DNA of 64,000 bases from Solanum dulcamara (Eukaryota > Streptophyta > Magnoliopsida > Solanales > Solanaceae): positions 34,906,793-34,970,792 of the forward strand of contig NC_077238.1 in NCBI RefSeq assembly GCF_947179165.1, read 5' to 3'. The position numbers and the translations under genes were made by a program. Position 1 is the first letter of the stretch, and each line of letters opens with the position of its first letter. The notes below the pieces were generated by a model. That model had not been told where the DNA came from. It was given only the letters and a program-made list of their open reading frames with translations, and ran no database searches. This document shows positions 46,701-57,036 of this stretch, in pieces.

Positions 46701-47597
46701 AGTTCGTCCTTAAATTGTCTGCAGACCGTGTCTAGTAGAGTCTTGGTTATCGATGTGTTGCGCTCCACATCTATAAACTAGAAGCTACAGGACATTTAGG
46801 ATGTTTCCTTTCCTTCATATCTGAGATCATGCTATAGATCTGAGTCATAGGAAAATTCTTTATACTAACCTTGGATCTTAACAGAAGGACGACACCAATA
46901 AAAGGAGGTAATTGATGACAGGGGACATTACGAAGTACGCAGGTAAGTAAAGTAAAGGCACGGAAGATATCCGTTGGGTAAGGTATTGAACTAATATTGA
47001 AATGTAAAGTTGAAACCAGAAAGGAAAGCAGACAGGAAGTACAACAGAGGCAGTTTGAAATTGGACATACGAGGTTAGTTCAGTATTTTTATATTATTAT
47101 TGACATTGAAAGCCCTGTGTGGCTGCGATATGAGATGATATTGAAAGCCCTGTTCGGCTGTGATATGACTTGAATATATATGTGTGTTGGCCCTGTGAGG
47201 AGTTGTTGGTATTTTCTGCGTGCAGGTTGTAGGATAGTAAGAAGTATAGAGGAAACTCTGCCGAAATTTTCCTAGAATAGGGAAAAGGAAATGAAACATA
47301 GATTTTTGAGTTTTCTGAGAAATTGATACTAAGTACCCCTACCATGTTTAACTGAAGCCGTAGAAGGTACCCTTCAGGTCGTCGATAAGGGGCACCCTTT
47401 TCACTTGAAGATTTTTATTTCGGAGGAACAAAAGCTTAATTAAGTAGTAAAGTTCAGACTACGGTATCTCTGGCCGCATTTGTACTATAGGAATATAACC
47501 GAGGAAAGGACAAGGCAAAACATAAAGACTCGCGAGACAACGCTGAGGTAAATCTTGGGATAAAGTGAGTGCCCGCACATTGAGGAAAGGATTACAA
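46701..47597 (+). other. LARD-2 leader, no coding capacity
   Basis: Up to about 47280 it matches the LARD-1 leader (19333-19920). A CTGTGTGGCTGCGATATGA / CTGTTCGGCTGTGATATGA pair at 47110-47170 is a short tandem duplication. From 47300 to 47597 the sequence is unlike LARD-1 and shows no gag motifs. Confidence 0.6.
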
Positions 47598-47718
47598 CGA
47601 AATGCGACACAAAGACTTCCCAGGAAGGTCACCCATCCCAGTATTACTCTTGCTCCAGCATGCTTAACTTCGAAACTCTGATGGAACTTAATGCGTTATT
47701 GCTGGTATGATCACGCGA
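47598..47718 (-). rRNA. 5S rRNA-derived relic, antisense inside LARD-2
   Basis: On the minus strand this 121-bp block follows the plant 5S rRNA sequence along its whole length: GATCATACCAGCA near the 5' end, CCATCAGA, GAAGTTAAGCATGCTG (47656-47670, the A-box position), GAGCAAGAGTAATACTGGG, GATGGGTGACC then TTCCTGGGAAGT (47615-47637, the C-box position) and GTGTCGCAT at the 3' end. By eye about four-fifths of positions agree with plant 5S; there is one extra T in the C-box. No T-run terminator follows (next bases TCGTTGTAATCCTTTCC), so Pol III transcription as a normal 5S gene is unlikely. Length and co-linearity exclude chance. It is probably a captured gene or reverse-transcribed RNA, not a working rRNA gene. 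Confidence 0.88.
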
Positions 47719-48584
47719 GGAGGAAGAATCTAAACTAGCGACGGAGAAACGATATGAGATTATGTACCCAGAGTATTATAAGATACGTTAAGGAATGTTA
47801 CCTGTGAATTAACGGTATTAGTCCCAGCTCCTTCGATCAAAGGTTACTTACTCCACCGAGAAGGTGTTAAATTGTAGATTAAACGAGTGATAGGACCTTA
47901 CGGAGTCCCCACAGCTATTGTCCCGAGCGAGGGAGCCCAAGTTGCAACTAACTATCGAGAGATGCAAAGATAGGTTAAGCCAAACTACCAAGATGGAATT
48001 GGTACTACGGGTGACATAATACGTGGCCACAGTTGGGCTAAAGATCTCCCCCGACATCGAATGTAGGATAAGGGAAGAAAAGGCAAGGTAAAATAGGAAG
48101 ACTAGCGAGATAACGCCAGGATACCTCTTGTACCCTCTCATATTTTTGTAAAGGTAAAGGATGACACAGGGTAATGCGTCTAGAGGGTTACAAGTGGGGG
48201 TAAGGGAAATTGTGAAAGAATTTAAATGAAACTGGCAGAATTAGCTAGTCACTACAGGATGGTGAATAGATATGCCAAAATTCCCTCAGAATTATACTAG
48301 ATTAGGCCATACAAAGCACATAACGACTATGAGAGACGTTATATGAGGGAACTGCAACGTTATTCAATAGCCAACTCTAAGGATTGAAAAGTAGAACCCA
48401 AGGGATAGAGGGCCAGTAAAGTTTTAAAAAGAGTCGAGAAGGATGATACGAGGCTAACGGTTTCTAAGTTAACAACGTCATTATGAACCTATTCTATACT
48501 CTTTAAGAGTAGGGTGCTATACGGGTTATTGCGAATAGGCTAACGAATCAGTCCAAGAAGAGGCTGGGAACACAGGTAGATCTT
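47719..48584 (+). other. LARD-2 internal region after the 5S relic
   Basis: Purine-rich DNA without recognisable protein motifs. A block near 48090-48125 (AGACTAGCGAGATAACGCC) repeats one before the 5S relic at 47527-47548 (AGACTCGCGAGACAACGCT), so the relic lies between two related direct repeats about 560 bp apart. Confidence 0.55.
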
Positions 48585-49250
48585 AATACCCCAGTTTTTT
48601 TCCCCTCGAGCTGCTAAACAGACTGAACATACTATCAGACGTTAGAAGGTATATTGCAGGCTTATATGGTGGGCTGTACAAGTAACTGGGATGATTATCC
48701 ACCACGTATTGAGTTTGCCTAGGAGAGGGGCTACCATCCCAATATCTAGATAACCTCCTATAAGATGTGTAAGGCAGAGCGTATAAGTCTCCCTGGTGGG
48801 GAAAAGACTAAGCAGGTAAGCCAAACAGGATTAAACAAGCTATTGACTAAAAGCCCAAAGTCGGCAGGAATGATATACTGACAATCAACATCGACATTCA
48901 GAGTTCAAAATGATGATTGGATGTTCACAACAGAGTCACCCAGAAAATGGAACTTAACCCAAAATATATTAAACTGTGTCAATTTACCCATAGAATGGGC
49001 AACGTGGCTGGTAAGTTGATCTTACCACCTCATTTGGAAACTATACGCCCAGTCCATCAGATAGAGATGCTTCACAAGGATACTGACGAGCCACCCGGAG
49101 TATATTCTATAGATGATGTCCAAGAGATGAAATCTTATGGAAAAAACCTATCGTCATCTTAGATCGGCAAACTGGAAGATTGTAGACTAAAGACGTGCCT
49201 GCCATCAAGATATGATGGAAAAACCAAAACCAGAAAGGGGATGATCGGGA
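48585..49250 (+). pseudogene. Integrase C-terminal relic in LARD-2
   Basis: Frames give FSPRAAKQTEHTIRR (decayed QTDGQAERTIQ, Glu kept), CTSNWDDYPPRIEFA and ERGYHPNI (decayed SYHSSI), CKAERISLP, then from 48941 MELNPKYIKLCQFTHRMGNV, LILPPHLETIRPVHQIEML and PIVILDRQTGRL. The order and spacing match the end of gypsy integrase up to the chromodomain-like tail, so LARD-2 derives from a coding gypsy element that lost gag through the integrase core. Heavily broken. Confidence 0.75.
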
Positions 49251-49416
49251 AACTGAAGAGAACATAAAATACAAGTATTAGCACCGGTAATTGATATTTA
49301 CAGGTAAACCCAATTCCTAAAATACATATATGAAGTACTGGTATGGGAGTATGTGTTAAGAAAATAGCAAAAAATCTCCCTATAATTTGTATAAGGCGCT
49401 AAGAGAGGTTTGGTCT

Positions 49417-49452
49417 AACATTCGGGGACGAATGTTCTAAAGGGGGGAAGGA
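49417..49452 (+). other. LARD-2 hairpin and polypurine tract
   Basis: Inverted repeat AACATTCG / CGAATGTT around GGGA (49417-49436), then CTA... and the purine run AAAGGGGGGAAGGA (49439-49452) abutting the 3' LTR. Identical in sequence to LARD-1 although the flanking internal regions differ. Confidence 0.88.
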
Positions 49453-51651
49453 TGTTACACCCCACTCTTTTTAAACTCGGGATGTCTCATAAGTTTCTTG
49501 GACATTAGCACGTGATCCGGATATGCTACGACACTATCAAATGACTCCAACGAGGGGAAGATCTGATACCCCATAGTAGAGAAGGTTGGAAATAGAATCA
49601 TAAGAATCCGGAAGGAATTGGAGGCCAAGTAATGAGTCGAAGGACTCGATTTAGCTACGTAAGCTACTAACTTGGAAGTCTTACATGCTTAAGCTATTGG
49701 AGTACGTACCAAGTTTGCGTAGCATTGATTACATAGGCTCTTAAAATAAGACGACATTACGAACCCACGAGGGAGGAAAGAATTTTGGACATGTGGAAGC
49801 CTAGGAGGGTGACACGTGGCAGCACCTCAAGCAGGCAGATGACCCACCTTCTTGGGGGAGGTGGACCCCACTGCCACATGGGAGCACCCCATTGGCCGCA
49901 TGGTTGAGGTGGCCCAATAAGGGCCTGACATGTGTCACCCTTAGGGGCTGACACATGTCACCTCATATATATATGTGTATATGACTCTTCACTTGTTCAT
50001 ATATCCAAAAACATCATCCAAGCATGGAGAAAAAAATGTGTGTGAGAGAGATAGAGAGGCAGCCATGATTTTTGAAGTTTAAAGGTAAGTTTCTCAATTT
50101 TCTTCCGTAAATTAATTATATACGGTGTACCTTAAGTCCGTGGATACATATATATGTATTTTAAGACGTTTATGGAACTAAAACTCCAGCTTTGCAATTG
50201 GAATTTGGAAGAAAAATAAAGAGAAAAACATGAAAGGAGCAAGGGAGAAGGGCTACGAATTTGACCCTTTTTGGGTAAGCTTTCGGGTTTCATTCCGTGA
50301 ATTAATTATTTAAAGTATACCTAAGTTGTATATTAGTGTTTAATAACCTAAAATTTCAATTTGGGGCAGCAAGGAAGTGAAACAAACAGCCGCTCCAGTT
50401 CAACGCGTTGAAGAAGTTTCGAGGCACAATTTCAGCTAGTTTTAGCCAATTTCGGGAAAGGTAAGTTCTTCCCCTTTAATTTTAAGTTTATGAGGTTAAA
50501 TTAGGGTTTAGTATACAACTTAGTATAGTTCCATGCACGAGGAGACGATGCCGTACGTGAGGTGTGACATATGTTATATGTTATGATGATACGATTATTC
50601 ACCGAGTCCCAAGCCGGCTGTAATGTGATAGTATCTATGGCGGAATAAGGAAGGAACACCGAGTCCCTCGTTAGAGGGCCGGGTAAGGTATGTATATTAT
50701 GATGGTACACTATAGACGTACACTACTCCATTCACCAACTCCCTCACTAAAGGGCCGGATACTTTATGTAGGCATGCATATGATATCAGAGTGATACATT
50801 ATGACCCCGAGCCCCGCAGTGAACCGGGTGTAATATGATGATATGCATGATAAGATTATACCGTGTACGAGGATATGATACCGTATACGAATATATGATA
50901 CCATATACGATGATATGATGAAATGAAATATATGATGATACGATGATGTGTGAATATAAGAATATGATTATAACACTGAGTTCACTAGAGGGCCGGGCAC
51001 AGTATATGATGATGTATAGGATTACGTGTCCTAAGGTGCAGGTACCGTAATTTGTTATTTGTTATACTTGTCCCCTGCATCCTTATTTCTGTTATGGTCT
51101 CAGTTACGATATGTTATGCTTTACATATTCAGTACATATATCGTACTGACTCCTTTTTCCCAGGGGGCTGCGTTTCATGCCCGCAGGTACAGATGTTCAT
51201 TTTGGAGGTCCGTCAGCTTAGGAGTTCCTCTCAGCCATGTCGGAAGTGCTTCACTGTTCTGGAGCCAAATTTTTGATACTGGTCATTTAATGTATATACT
51301 TGTACATTCAGGGGTACGGTGGAGGCCCTGTCCCGCCATATGTTGTTGTTACTATTCTTAGAGGTCTGTAGACATGTGTATATGTGGGTTGTGTATGTCA
51401 GTTTGATTCAGCTAGGTCCACATGATATATGATATATGTTAATATGTTGTGGCAACCTTGTCGGCTTGCGTGCCTGTCGTGTTGTGGTACAAACAAAAAG
51501 GGCTATAGGTTTATGAGAACGTTATCGCCTAGTGGGGCTTTGTTATATAATATTGTTTTATTTACAGTCTAAGTTTACCCCAGTTGATAGCTATGTATAC
51601 GAGGGGTGCAGATCGGACCCTAGTTACGGCCTACGGGATTGGGTCATGACA
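49453..51651 (+). repeat. LARD-2 3' LTR with 1.2-kb internal deletion (2199 bp)
   Basis: Starts TGTTACACCCCACTC, ends GGGATTGGGTCATGACA. Collinear with the 5' LTR except that positions equivalent to about 44367-45559 are missing. The join at 50524-50527 is TATA, present at both edges in the 5' LTR. Palindrome half-sites near 49840, a TATA box at 49976-49984 and the 3' half are kept; the first palindrome copy is shortened compared with the 5' LTR. Confidence 0.92.
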
Positions 51652-51656
51652 GTGGT

Positions 51657-51990
51657 CCTCTCAACTACGAATTATGGGATGATGTACCTCAATAATCTAC
51701 AGATTGAAAGTATGTATTCCTAAATTACCTTTTATATAATATCAGTTTATCTAACTCACTCAAATACTCTTGTTTATTATCGTTTTAGTGATTTTGGAAT
51801 GTACACGTGCCTTTTTACTGAATTGATTAGTGATAGGATATTTGATTTAAATAATGTCTACATTGATCCATAATGACATCTTCAGAGGTACGGCATAATT
51901 TTATGGCAGTACGGGATATCAAAGATCAATGACGGTGCGATTAGCGACAATGAAGCTATCAAAATTATGTTTATTAAATGTGGTGGACCA
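51657..51990 (+). pseudogene. C48 peptidase end: intron kept, catalytic Cys changed to Phe
   Basis: Frame GPLNYELWDDVPQ, stop, STD, stop leads to a GTATGT donor at 51710; the acceptor TTTTAG ends at 51788 (79-bp intron). Splicing keeps the frame and gives N-D-F-G-M-Y-T-C-L-F, where active C48 enzymes have D-C-G. The Phe codon TTT (51793-51795) differs from Cys TGT by one base. The rest reads TELISDRIFDLNNVYIDP, stop, then YGIILWQYGISKINDGAISD and ends at TGA (51988-51990). The conserved Gln before the active site (V-P-Q) is kept. Confidence 0.85.
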
Positions 51991-52969
51991 TGAATAGCAA
52001 AATAACGGTCTCCAAACACTACCTAGTATCCCACACAAAAACCAAGGAACCCTGCTCTCATATAAGGATAGACTCATGTGTTTGCTTTTGTTTTTTAGTA
52101 TTAGGGAGTTTTTTGTAACAAAACAGCAACATGCACTATAGATTTTGGTTTTATTTTCATGTTTTTCTCTAAACAATGTTTATTTTGTGATGGGGATGAT
52201 TTATGGAAGTGCATTTATTGTTTTATAACACACGGATTCTAATTTGATACAAATATTTTTCGTGTGGTTTCATATCTAATTATAATCTTGGTATGAAATT
52301 AGTATAATTTGAACATTTTTCAATACTAAACCCTTTTTATTGAGTATGATATTGATATGAAATTTGTATACTTTGATCTTTTTAAGCATCATTATATTTA
52401 CACATTATTATATTTTAAAATCTGATCTTGGTATGAAGTCTGTATATTTTTAATATTTTTACCACTGGTCATATTTAATTAGTGTGGCTTCAATAGCCAA
52501 CAATTTTATGGAATGAAAGTATAGCAAGTATTAAATTTTAATAGGATTTTGACTGTATACACCTGGAAAAATAATTCAATAAAATAATAAGATAATTTAC
52601 AAGTTTTTATACACATTACTTATTATTTTGGGTAATAATTAAGTAGTCTTTACTAAATTTTTAAATTCAATTTTATACCCTAGTTTTATACTAACTTACC
52701 AATGGTATAGAAACATTTTTCAACGCTTACGTATGTTGGTAACTTAGTATAAATTTTCTGTTTATGTGTATAACATTGGTGTGAAATTTATGTACTTTGA
52801 AAATTTTTCAATACTGAATCGTTGTTCTATGTATGATATTGATATGAAATTTATGTACTTTGATCTTTTTTTAACATCATCATATTTACACATAAATCTG
52901 ATTATGACCTTAGTATGAAATTTGTATATTTTGAATATTTTTAACACTAATCACATTTAATAAGTGTGG
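51991..52969 (+). other. 3' flank of the Ulp1-like gene
   Basis: No gene seen. From 52250 on it is AT-rich and filled with loose GGTATGAAATT(A/T)GTATAATTTGA repeats like those in the gene's introns. Blocks at 52425-52490 and 52895-52965 (ATTTTGAATATTTTT-ACACTAATCACATTTAATAAGTGTGG type, quoted in part) repeat each other and a block near 30235-30320. Confidence 0.6.
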
Positions 52970-54352
52970 TGTAATGACCCACAAGGTGATTTTTATCTTA
53001 ATTCATCCTTTTCATCATTTAGAACATTTCTATAGCGACCTCAACTCATTTGTGACTTACTGGCACTGACTATTCGGTCGCCTGGTCATTCATTTGGGTT
53101 TTATGCCTGGATTTCTATTTTGGAGATTTTAAAACTTGAAAAGTTAACTTTATTCAAAATATCAGGTTAACAATCTCAAGGTAGTATTCTGATGGTTCCA
53201 TCAGCTCCGGAATTATCAAATTAGATTTGTCACATGGTCAGTTCGAGTATCGAGGCATTCGATACTAGTTTAGGATTATTTCACATTTTAAACTTTGAAA
53301 TTAGGCCTAAGGTTGACTTTGGTCGTCAAGCTTCTTGAAACATGCACTTGAATAAAAATTATGTTAACGCGGTAAGTTTTAGAATGTCAAGTTTAGTCTA
53401 GAACAACCCTTCGTTCACTTTTCGAGGCTTTCAGTCTAATCACAAGCCCTGTTGTGGAAGTTAGCTAGAAATAACACTTGGATGTGGGACTCACTTTCAA
53501 TCAAAATAAGCTCATATCAAAATTTCGACTGCGCCATTGAGTCCAAAACTTCGAATTTATTAGGGTAGCATATCTATCTTATTTTTATCGTATTTTTGAA
53601 TAAATCCCAGATCCACATCAGACTTTAAAAATTTGAATTATCTACTGGTGCATTGGTGCACTGTATCTAGTACACCCTCGCCTATAAGATAGCCATTTTC
53701 CAGCTTTTCTTCTAAATTTTAAAATTAAATATATTAAGTTATAGAGCTCCAAATTGGGTGTTTCAAGAGGATAGGTTGTGAGGTTTTAAAAGGAGAAGGT
53801 ATTGGTCCACTTGGAAGCTGCTTTGGAAACTTTGTTTGAGGTGAATTCTCATTTTCACCGGCCGCCATGGCTACTTTGTGAACTCAATTTGGGGGAAATT
53901 TTAGGAATTGATTTCTCCCTCATTCTAAGTCCAAATTTTATGATTCCAGCTATTATTTTGAGTGGGTTTTCAAGGAGAATATCATGGTATTTTCAAAATT
54001 CACTGTAGACCTCTTGTTTCTGCTGATTTCAGTTGTTGTCCCATCTGTAATTCTTGAGAAAATCTAGGTTTTTATTGCATGTTTATATTGTGATGTTTTT
54101 GAGCCCCAAATTGTGTCCCATTTTAGGACATGAGCTGTACTCGGTTTGTTAGTCGCTCTCTACCTGGACTTCCAGTTTCTAGGAGGGATCTTTATTTGCC
54201 TCCTCTTATCTATTTTGTTTATATTAGAATTGCCTATTCGTATTAAGTTTCTACCCTCAAACTCATTACTTGTCACTCTGTGTTATGGTTTAGGTTACCT
54301 ACTTATAGGTTATAATAGATGCCATCATGACTCGAGAAATTGGGTGGTGTCA
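52970..54352 (+). repeat. E4 5' LTR (1383 bp)
   Basis: Starts TGTAATGACCC and ends GGGTGGTGTCA. Shares several blocks with the E2 3' LTR (CCATCAGCTC, GTTCGAGTATCGAGGCA, AGGTTGACTT) but lacks the long middle part found at about 16800-17788 and 24783-25300. A TATA box was not assigned. Small ORFs inside are not supported. Confidence 0.78.
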
Positions 54353-54355
54353 AGT

Positions 54356-54367
54356 TGGTATTAGAGC
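54356..54367 (+). other. E4 primer binding site (tRNA-iMet type)
   Basis: TGGTATTAGAGC, one change from the perfect initiator-Met tRNA complement, three bases after the LTR end. Confidence 0.8.
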
Positions 54368-54558
54368 CCTAGTTTCACAAGTCTCACTTGTACAGAGGTA
54401 ACGTCTAGTAGAGCATTGCAGATCAGTACGGAGACATCTGTGACTCATTTTCGAGAGGTTATAAATGTCGTTAGGTAAATTTCCTCTTTTATCTCGGTTT
54501 CATGAAACGTTGGTCTTATTAGTTTCTTGGAATCTTACTTATTTCACTATTTCATAGA

Positions 54559-55667
54559 ATGGTCCACATGAGTGGCACATTGTCCGGGGACTATGCAACC
54601 AGGCTTGCAGATAGAGTCCCACCTAGGGGTAGAGGCCGACCTAGAGGTTGTGTGAGGGCTGTAGCACTAGCCCATTATAGAGATGAGGCTCCTAAGCCTA
54701 AAGAGTAGCAGCAGATAGTATATGTACCTTTATTGCCGGTGGGGCCTGGACTAGCCCAGAGACCAACCACACCAGCTACCAGATTGGACATACTCACCTA
54801 GTTCTTGGAACTATCAGTTTGATAAGACAGGCACCAGCTCCATCTCAAGCCCCGGCACTATAAGGTCAGCCTGCAGCAGTATCCCTAGAGGGCTAGTCAC
54901 TACCTACTCATGTCGTTGCACAGCCAGTTATAGATGATAGGGTCATACCACTACGCAAGTAGAAGAAGCTTGGGCTATTTAAGAGTCTTTCACCACTGGT
55001 GTTCACTGGAGGAACATGGTAGGATGCCCATGAGTTCTTGACTACCTTCCAGGAGCAGCTTCAGTCCTAAGGTCTCGTGGAGTTGAGAGGAGATGACTTC
55101 ATAGAACATTATTAGTTCCACAGGCCAACCAGATAGTGGATGAGCTCGTAGTTGCAGTCTAAGCCAACTGAGTTACCTCTCATAGCTTGGAATGAGTTTA
55201 TGGTTTTTGGCTTGATATATTCCACAGAGCATCAGGGGAAAGCTTTTGACCATTTCTCAAGATTGGAGCAGCGCTCCATGACCGTGTTAGAGTATGAGGT
55301 GAGGTTCCATAAGTTATCCTACTATGCCACAATAATTATACCCACTGAGTTGGAGATAGTTTACTTCTTTTTATGTGGGTTGAGGTATATATTGAGATTT
55401 TATACTAAGTTCGAACCTTACTAGGTTATTGATTTATTGATGTAGTTGACCATTCCTAGTCAATGGAGCACATTCATCGTGATCCCAAAGGGGGCAGCGA
55501 TAAGAGGGCCAGATTGGTCAATAGGTACAGTGGGCCGCATTTCAAGTTTAGAGAATCCTATGATAGTCCACGATAGAGGCTTTATTAAAGTCAGTCTAGC
55601 CAACCTGTTAGGATGGCATTACCAACTTGTGAAGACATCCATCATCAGCGTGTGGTCCTAGCACGGG
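54559..55667 (+). pseudogene. E4 gag relic
   Basis: ATG at 54559 opens MVHMSGTLSGDYATRLADRV with an Arg/Gly-rich RGRGRPRG stretch. The capsid region lies at about 54990-55420: PLVFTGGTW, then NEFMVFGLIYSTEHQGKAF, LEQRSMTVLEYEVRFHKLS and IVYFFLCGLRYILR match the retrotransposon gag core (FxxL..G..V..Y...F..L..Y). The linker KGGSDKRARLVNRYSGPHFK is at about 55487-55545. Several stops. It ends where AT1 inserts (ACGGG, 55663-55667). Confidence 0.82.
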
Positions 55668-57036
55668 TGTTAATGTTCAAGTATATCTCTTGAAAGAATA
55701 TAGATGATTGTTAGCAATATATTTACCCAAATATGAATTAGGATCAATCCCACAAGGAATAGGTTGAAAGGAGTATATTAGCAAGCACTTTTTAAGTTAT
55801 AGTTTCTACCTCCCAAAATAGGGGTTTTGTTGATTGATTTAGTAACACTAACCCATGCAATAACAAAGTAACTATAAATTAGATTGTGAACAAAATGAGA
55901 ATTTAGGTACGACTACCTTTCCCATGATGTTTAACTCAGCAGACTAATTATACTAGTGATAACATTTCAATGATTTGCATGTAAAATCTAGCAAGTTATA
56001 TGACATGTTATTCATCTCCCTATCCTTCATAGATGCATTTTATTCGTCTCCTCCCAGTCTCATAATGTGTGCTTTACTAACCCTCACTTTTGACCTTAGA
56101 GTGCCATCCCCCAAGGCTCAAGTAACTTAGACAAAGTCTTTCTCCTCCGAATTACTGTTGCGATAATATTTTCTTAATCACTATCTCCCTCCTGAGAAAG
56201 CAGTGAATAAAGGCAGGTTCCCAATATGTTCACTCATCAATAAAGACTTCAAACAAATAAAATCACAATTCATGCAAAATATCTAACCAAAGATCACCCT
56301 ACATGTTTGCCTACTTTGTTATGTTATCATGGTTCCCACAACTACTCATAATTGTAAGTAAATAAATAAGAATTTGTGTAGAATTCATGAATTAATACCT
56401 GCACGAATGAAGAAGTAAACCTTAAATCACACAGGAGCCACGAATCAAGAATGAAAACAAAAATTATATTTCCAAAATTCATCTCAAGATGTAATAGAAT
56501 GTGTCTTCCAATGTCATTCACAGTAACACTCAAAACCAATAATAAATTATGTAACTCTAAAAGCATAATAATTTCGGTTATTTATAGAGTACAAAACCTA
56601 ATCCTAAACAAACTAGAAAAACTTAAGTTGGCACAGTTCACGCCCAAGCACAATGAACTGTATTGGGCTTCAATGTTCATGTTCTTTCTTCCGTGGTGTT
56701 TAACTTGGCTTCACCACTGTGTGGCCTTCATATCTTCACCGACAAGAACCATACCTTACAGTACTGACTGCAGCCCATACTGGGTCCATAGTGATTGCTT
56801 TCATAGAATCTTCAGTCTTCGACCAACCTTCATGATCCATCACCACCATTCCACCTTAGTCCAATTGCAAGAAAAATTTGACGTAAACCAATCCAATGAT
56901 CATCAACTCAAGCGCACTTCAATTTTCTTGAAAACTAAACAAAAACGCATATCAAAATAACAAAAAGAGCTTGAAAACTTACAATAATTCTATGTTTTGG
57001 GCGTCATAAATGTCGTCTTTTGGACACACATCAACA
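55668..57036 (-). repeat. AT1 3' LTR (1369 bp, minus strand)
   Basis: On the minus strand starts TGTTGATGTGTGTCC after the purine run and ends TTGAACATTAACA. A TATAAATA box lies at 56586-56579 (minus), followed by a leader with many ORF-breaking stops; the end region has TTCCTTGTGGGATTGATCC, a phrase typical of Athila/Tat-type LTRs in dicots. The plus-strand 169-codon ORF at 56451-56960 is antisense to it and not supported. Confidence 0.8.

Larger units (their letters stand above)
43287..51651 (+). mobile_element. Non-autonomous LTR retrotransposon LARD-2 (carries 5S rRNA relic)
   Basis: Two LTRs (43287-46684 and 49453-51651), a perfect primer site, polypurine tract, and flanking CTGGT (43282-43286) and GTGGT (51652-51656). 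The 2.8-kb internal region has only a short integrase-end relic and a 5S rRNA-derived insert; no gag or protease. It is inserted in the Ulp1-like peptidase between the Asp and Cys parts. LTRs are very similar by eye outside one 1.2-kb deletion, so it is the youngest-looking LTR element here. Confidence 0.92.
25530..51990 (+). pseudogene. Ulp1-like (peptidase C48) gene with DUF1985-like domain, broken and nested
   Basis: Pieces of one gene are scattered over 26 kb: a Ser/Asp/Lys-rich N-terminal stretch (about 25555-25700), a DUF1985-like exon (27135-27899), small Glu/Lys-rich exons (27983-28400) and a C48 cysteine peptidase core (29401-30766, 43093-43286, 51657-51990). Such Ulp1-DUF1985 proteins are often carried by plant DNA transposons; no terminal repeats were found here, so transposon origin is inference. 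C48 enzymes cleave SUMO or related conjugates. In this copy His (30745-30747) and Asp (43122-43124) are kept 17 residues apart when insertions are removed, as in yeast Ulp1, but the Cys position (51793-51795) encodes Phe. Stops, a frameshift, a MITE, a triplication and two retrotransposons add to the damage. Not functional. Confidence 0.85.
52970..55667 (+). mobile_element. Ty3/gypsy element E4, 5' portion (LTR + gag)
   Basis: 5' LTR, primer site and gag relic on the plus strand. Gag is cut at 55667 by the minus-strand element AT1; the remainder of E4 would lie right of the window. The 5 bp before the LTR is TGTGG (52965-52969). Same family as E2 by LTR similarity. Confidence 0.8.

Noticed and set aside
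25980..52969. Long terminal inverted repeats of a DNA transposon around the Ulp1-like gene
   Set aside because: The repeat-rich ends at 25980-27070 and 52260-52960 are in the same orientation, not inverted; no matching ends or duplication could be found.
56451..56960. 169-codon plus-strand ORF
   Set aside because: Antisense to the AT1 LTR, which has its own TATA box and ends; no domain recognised.
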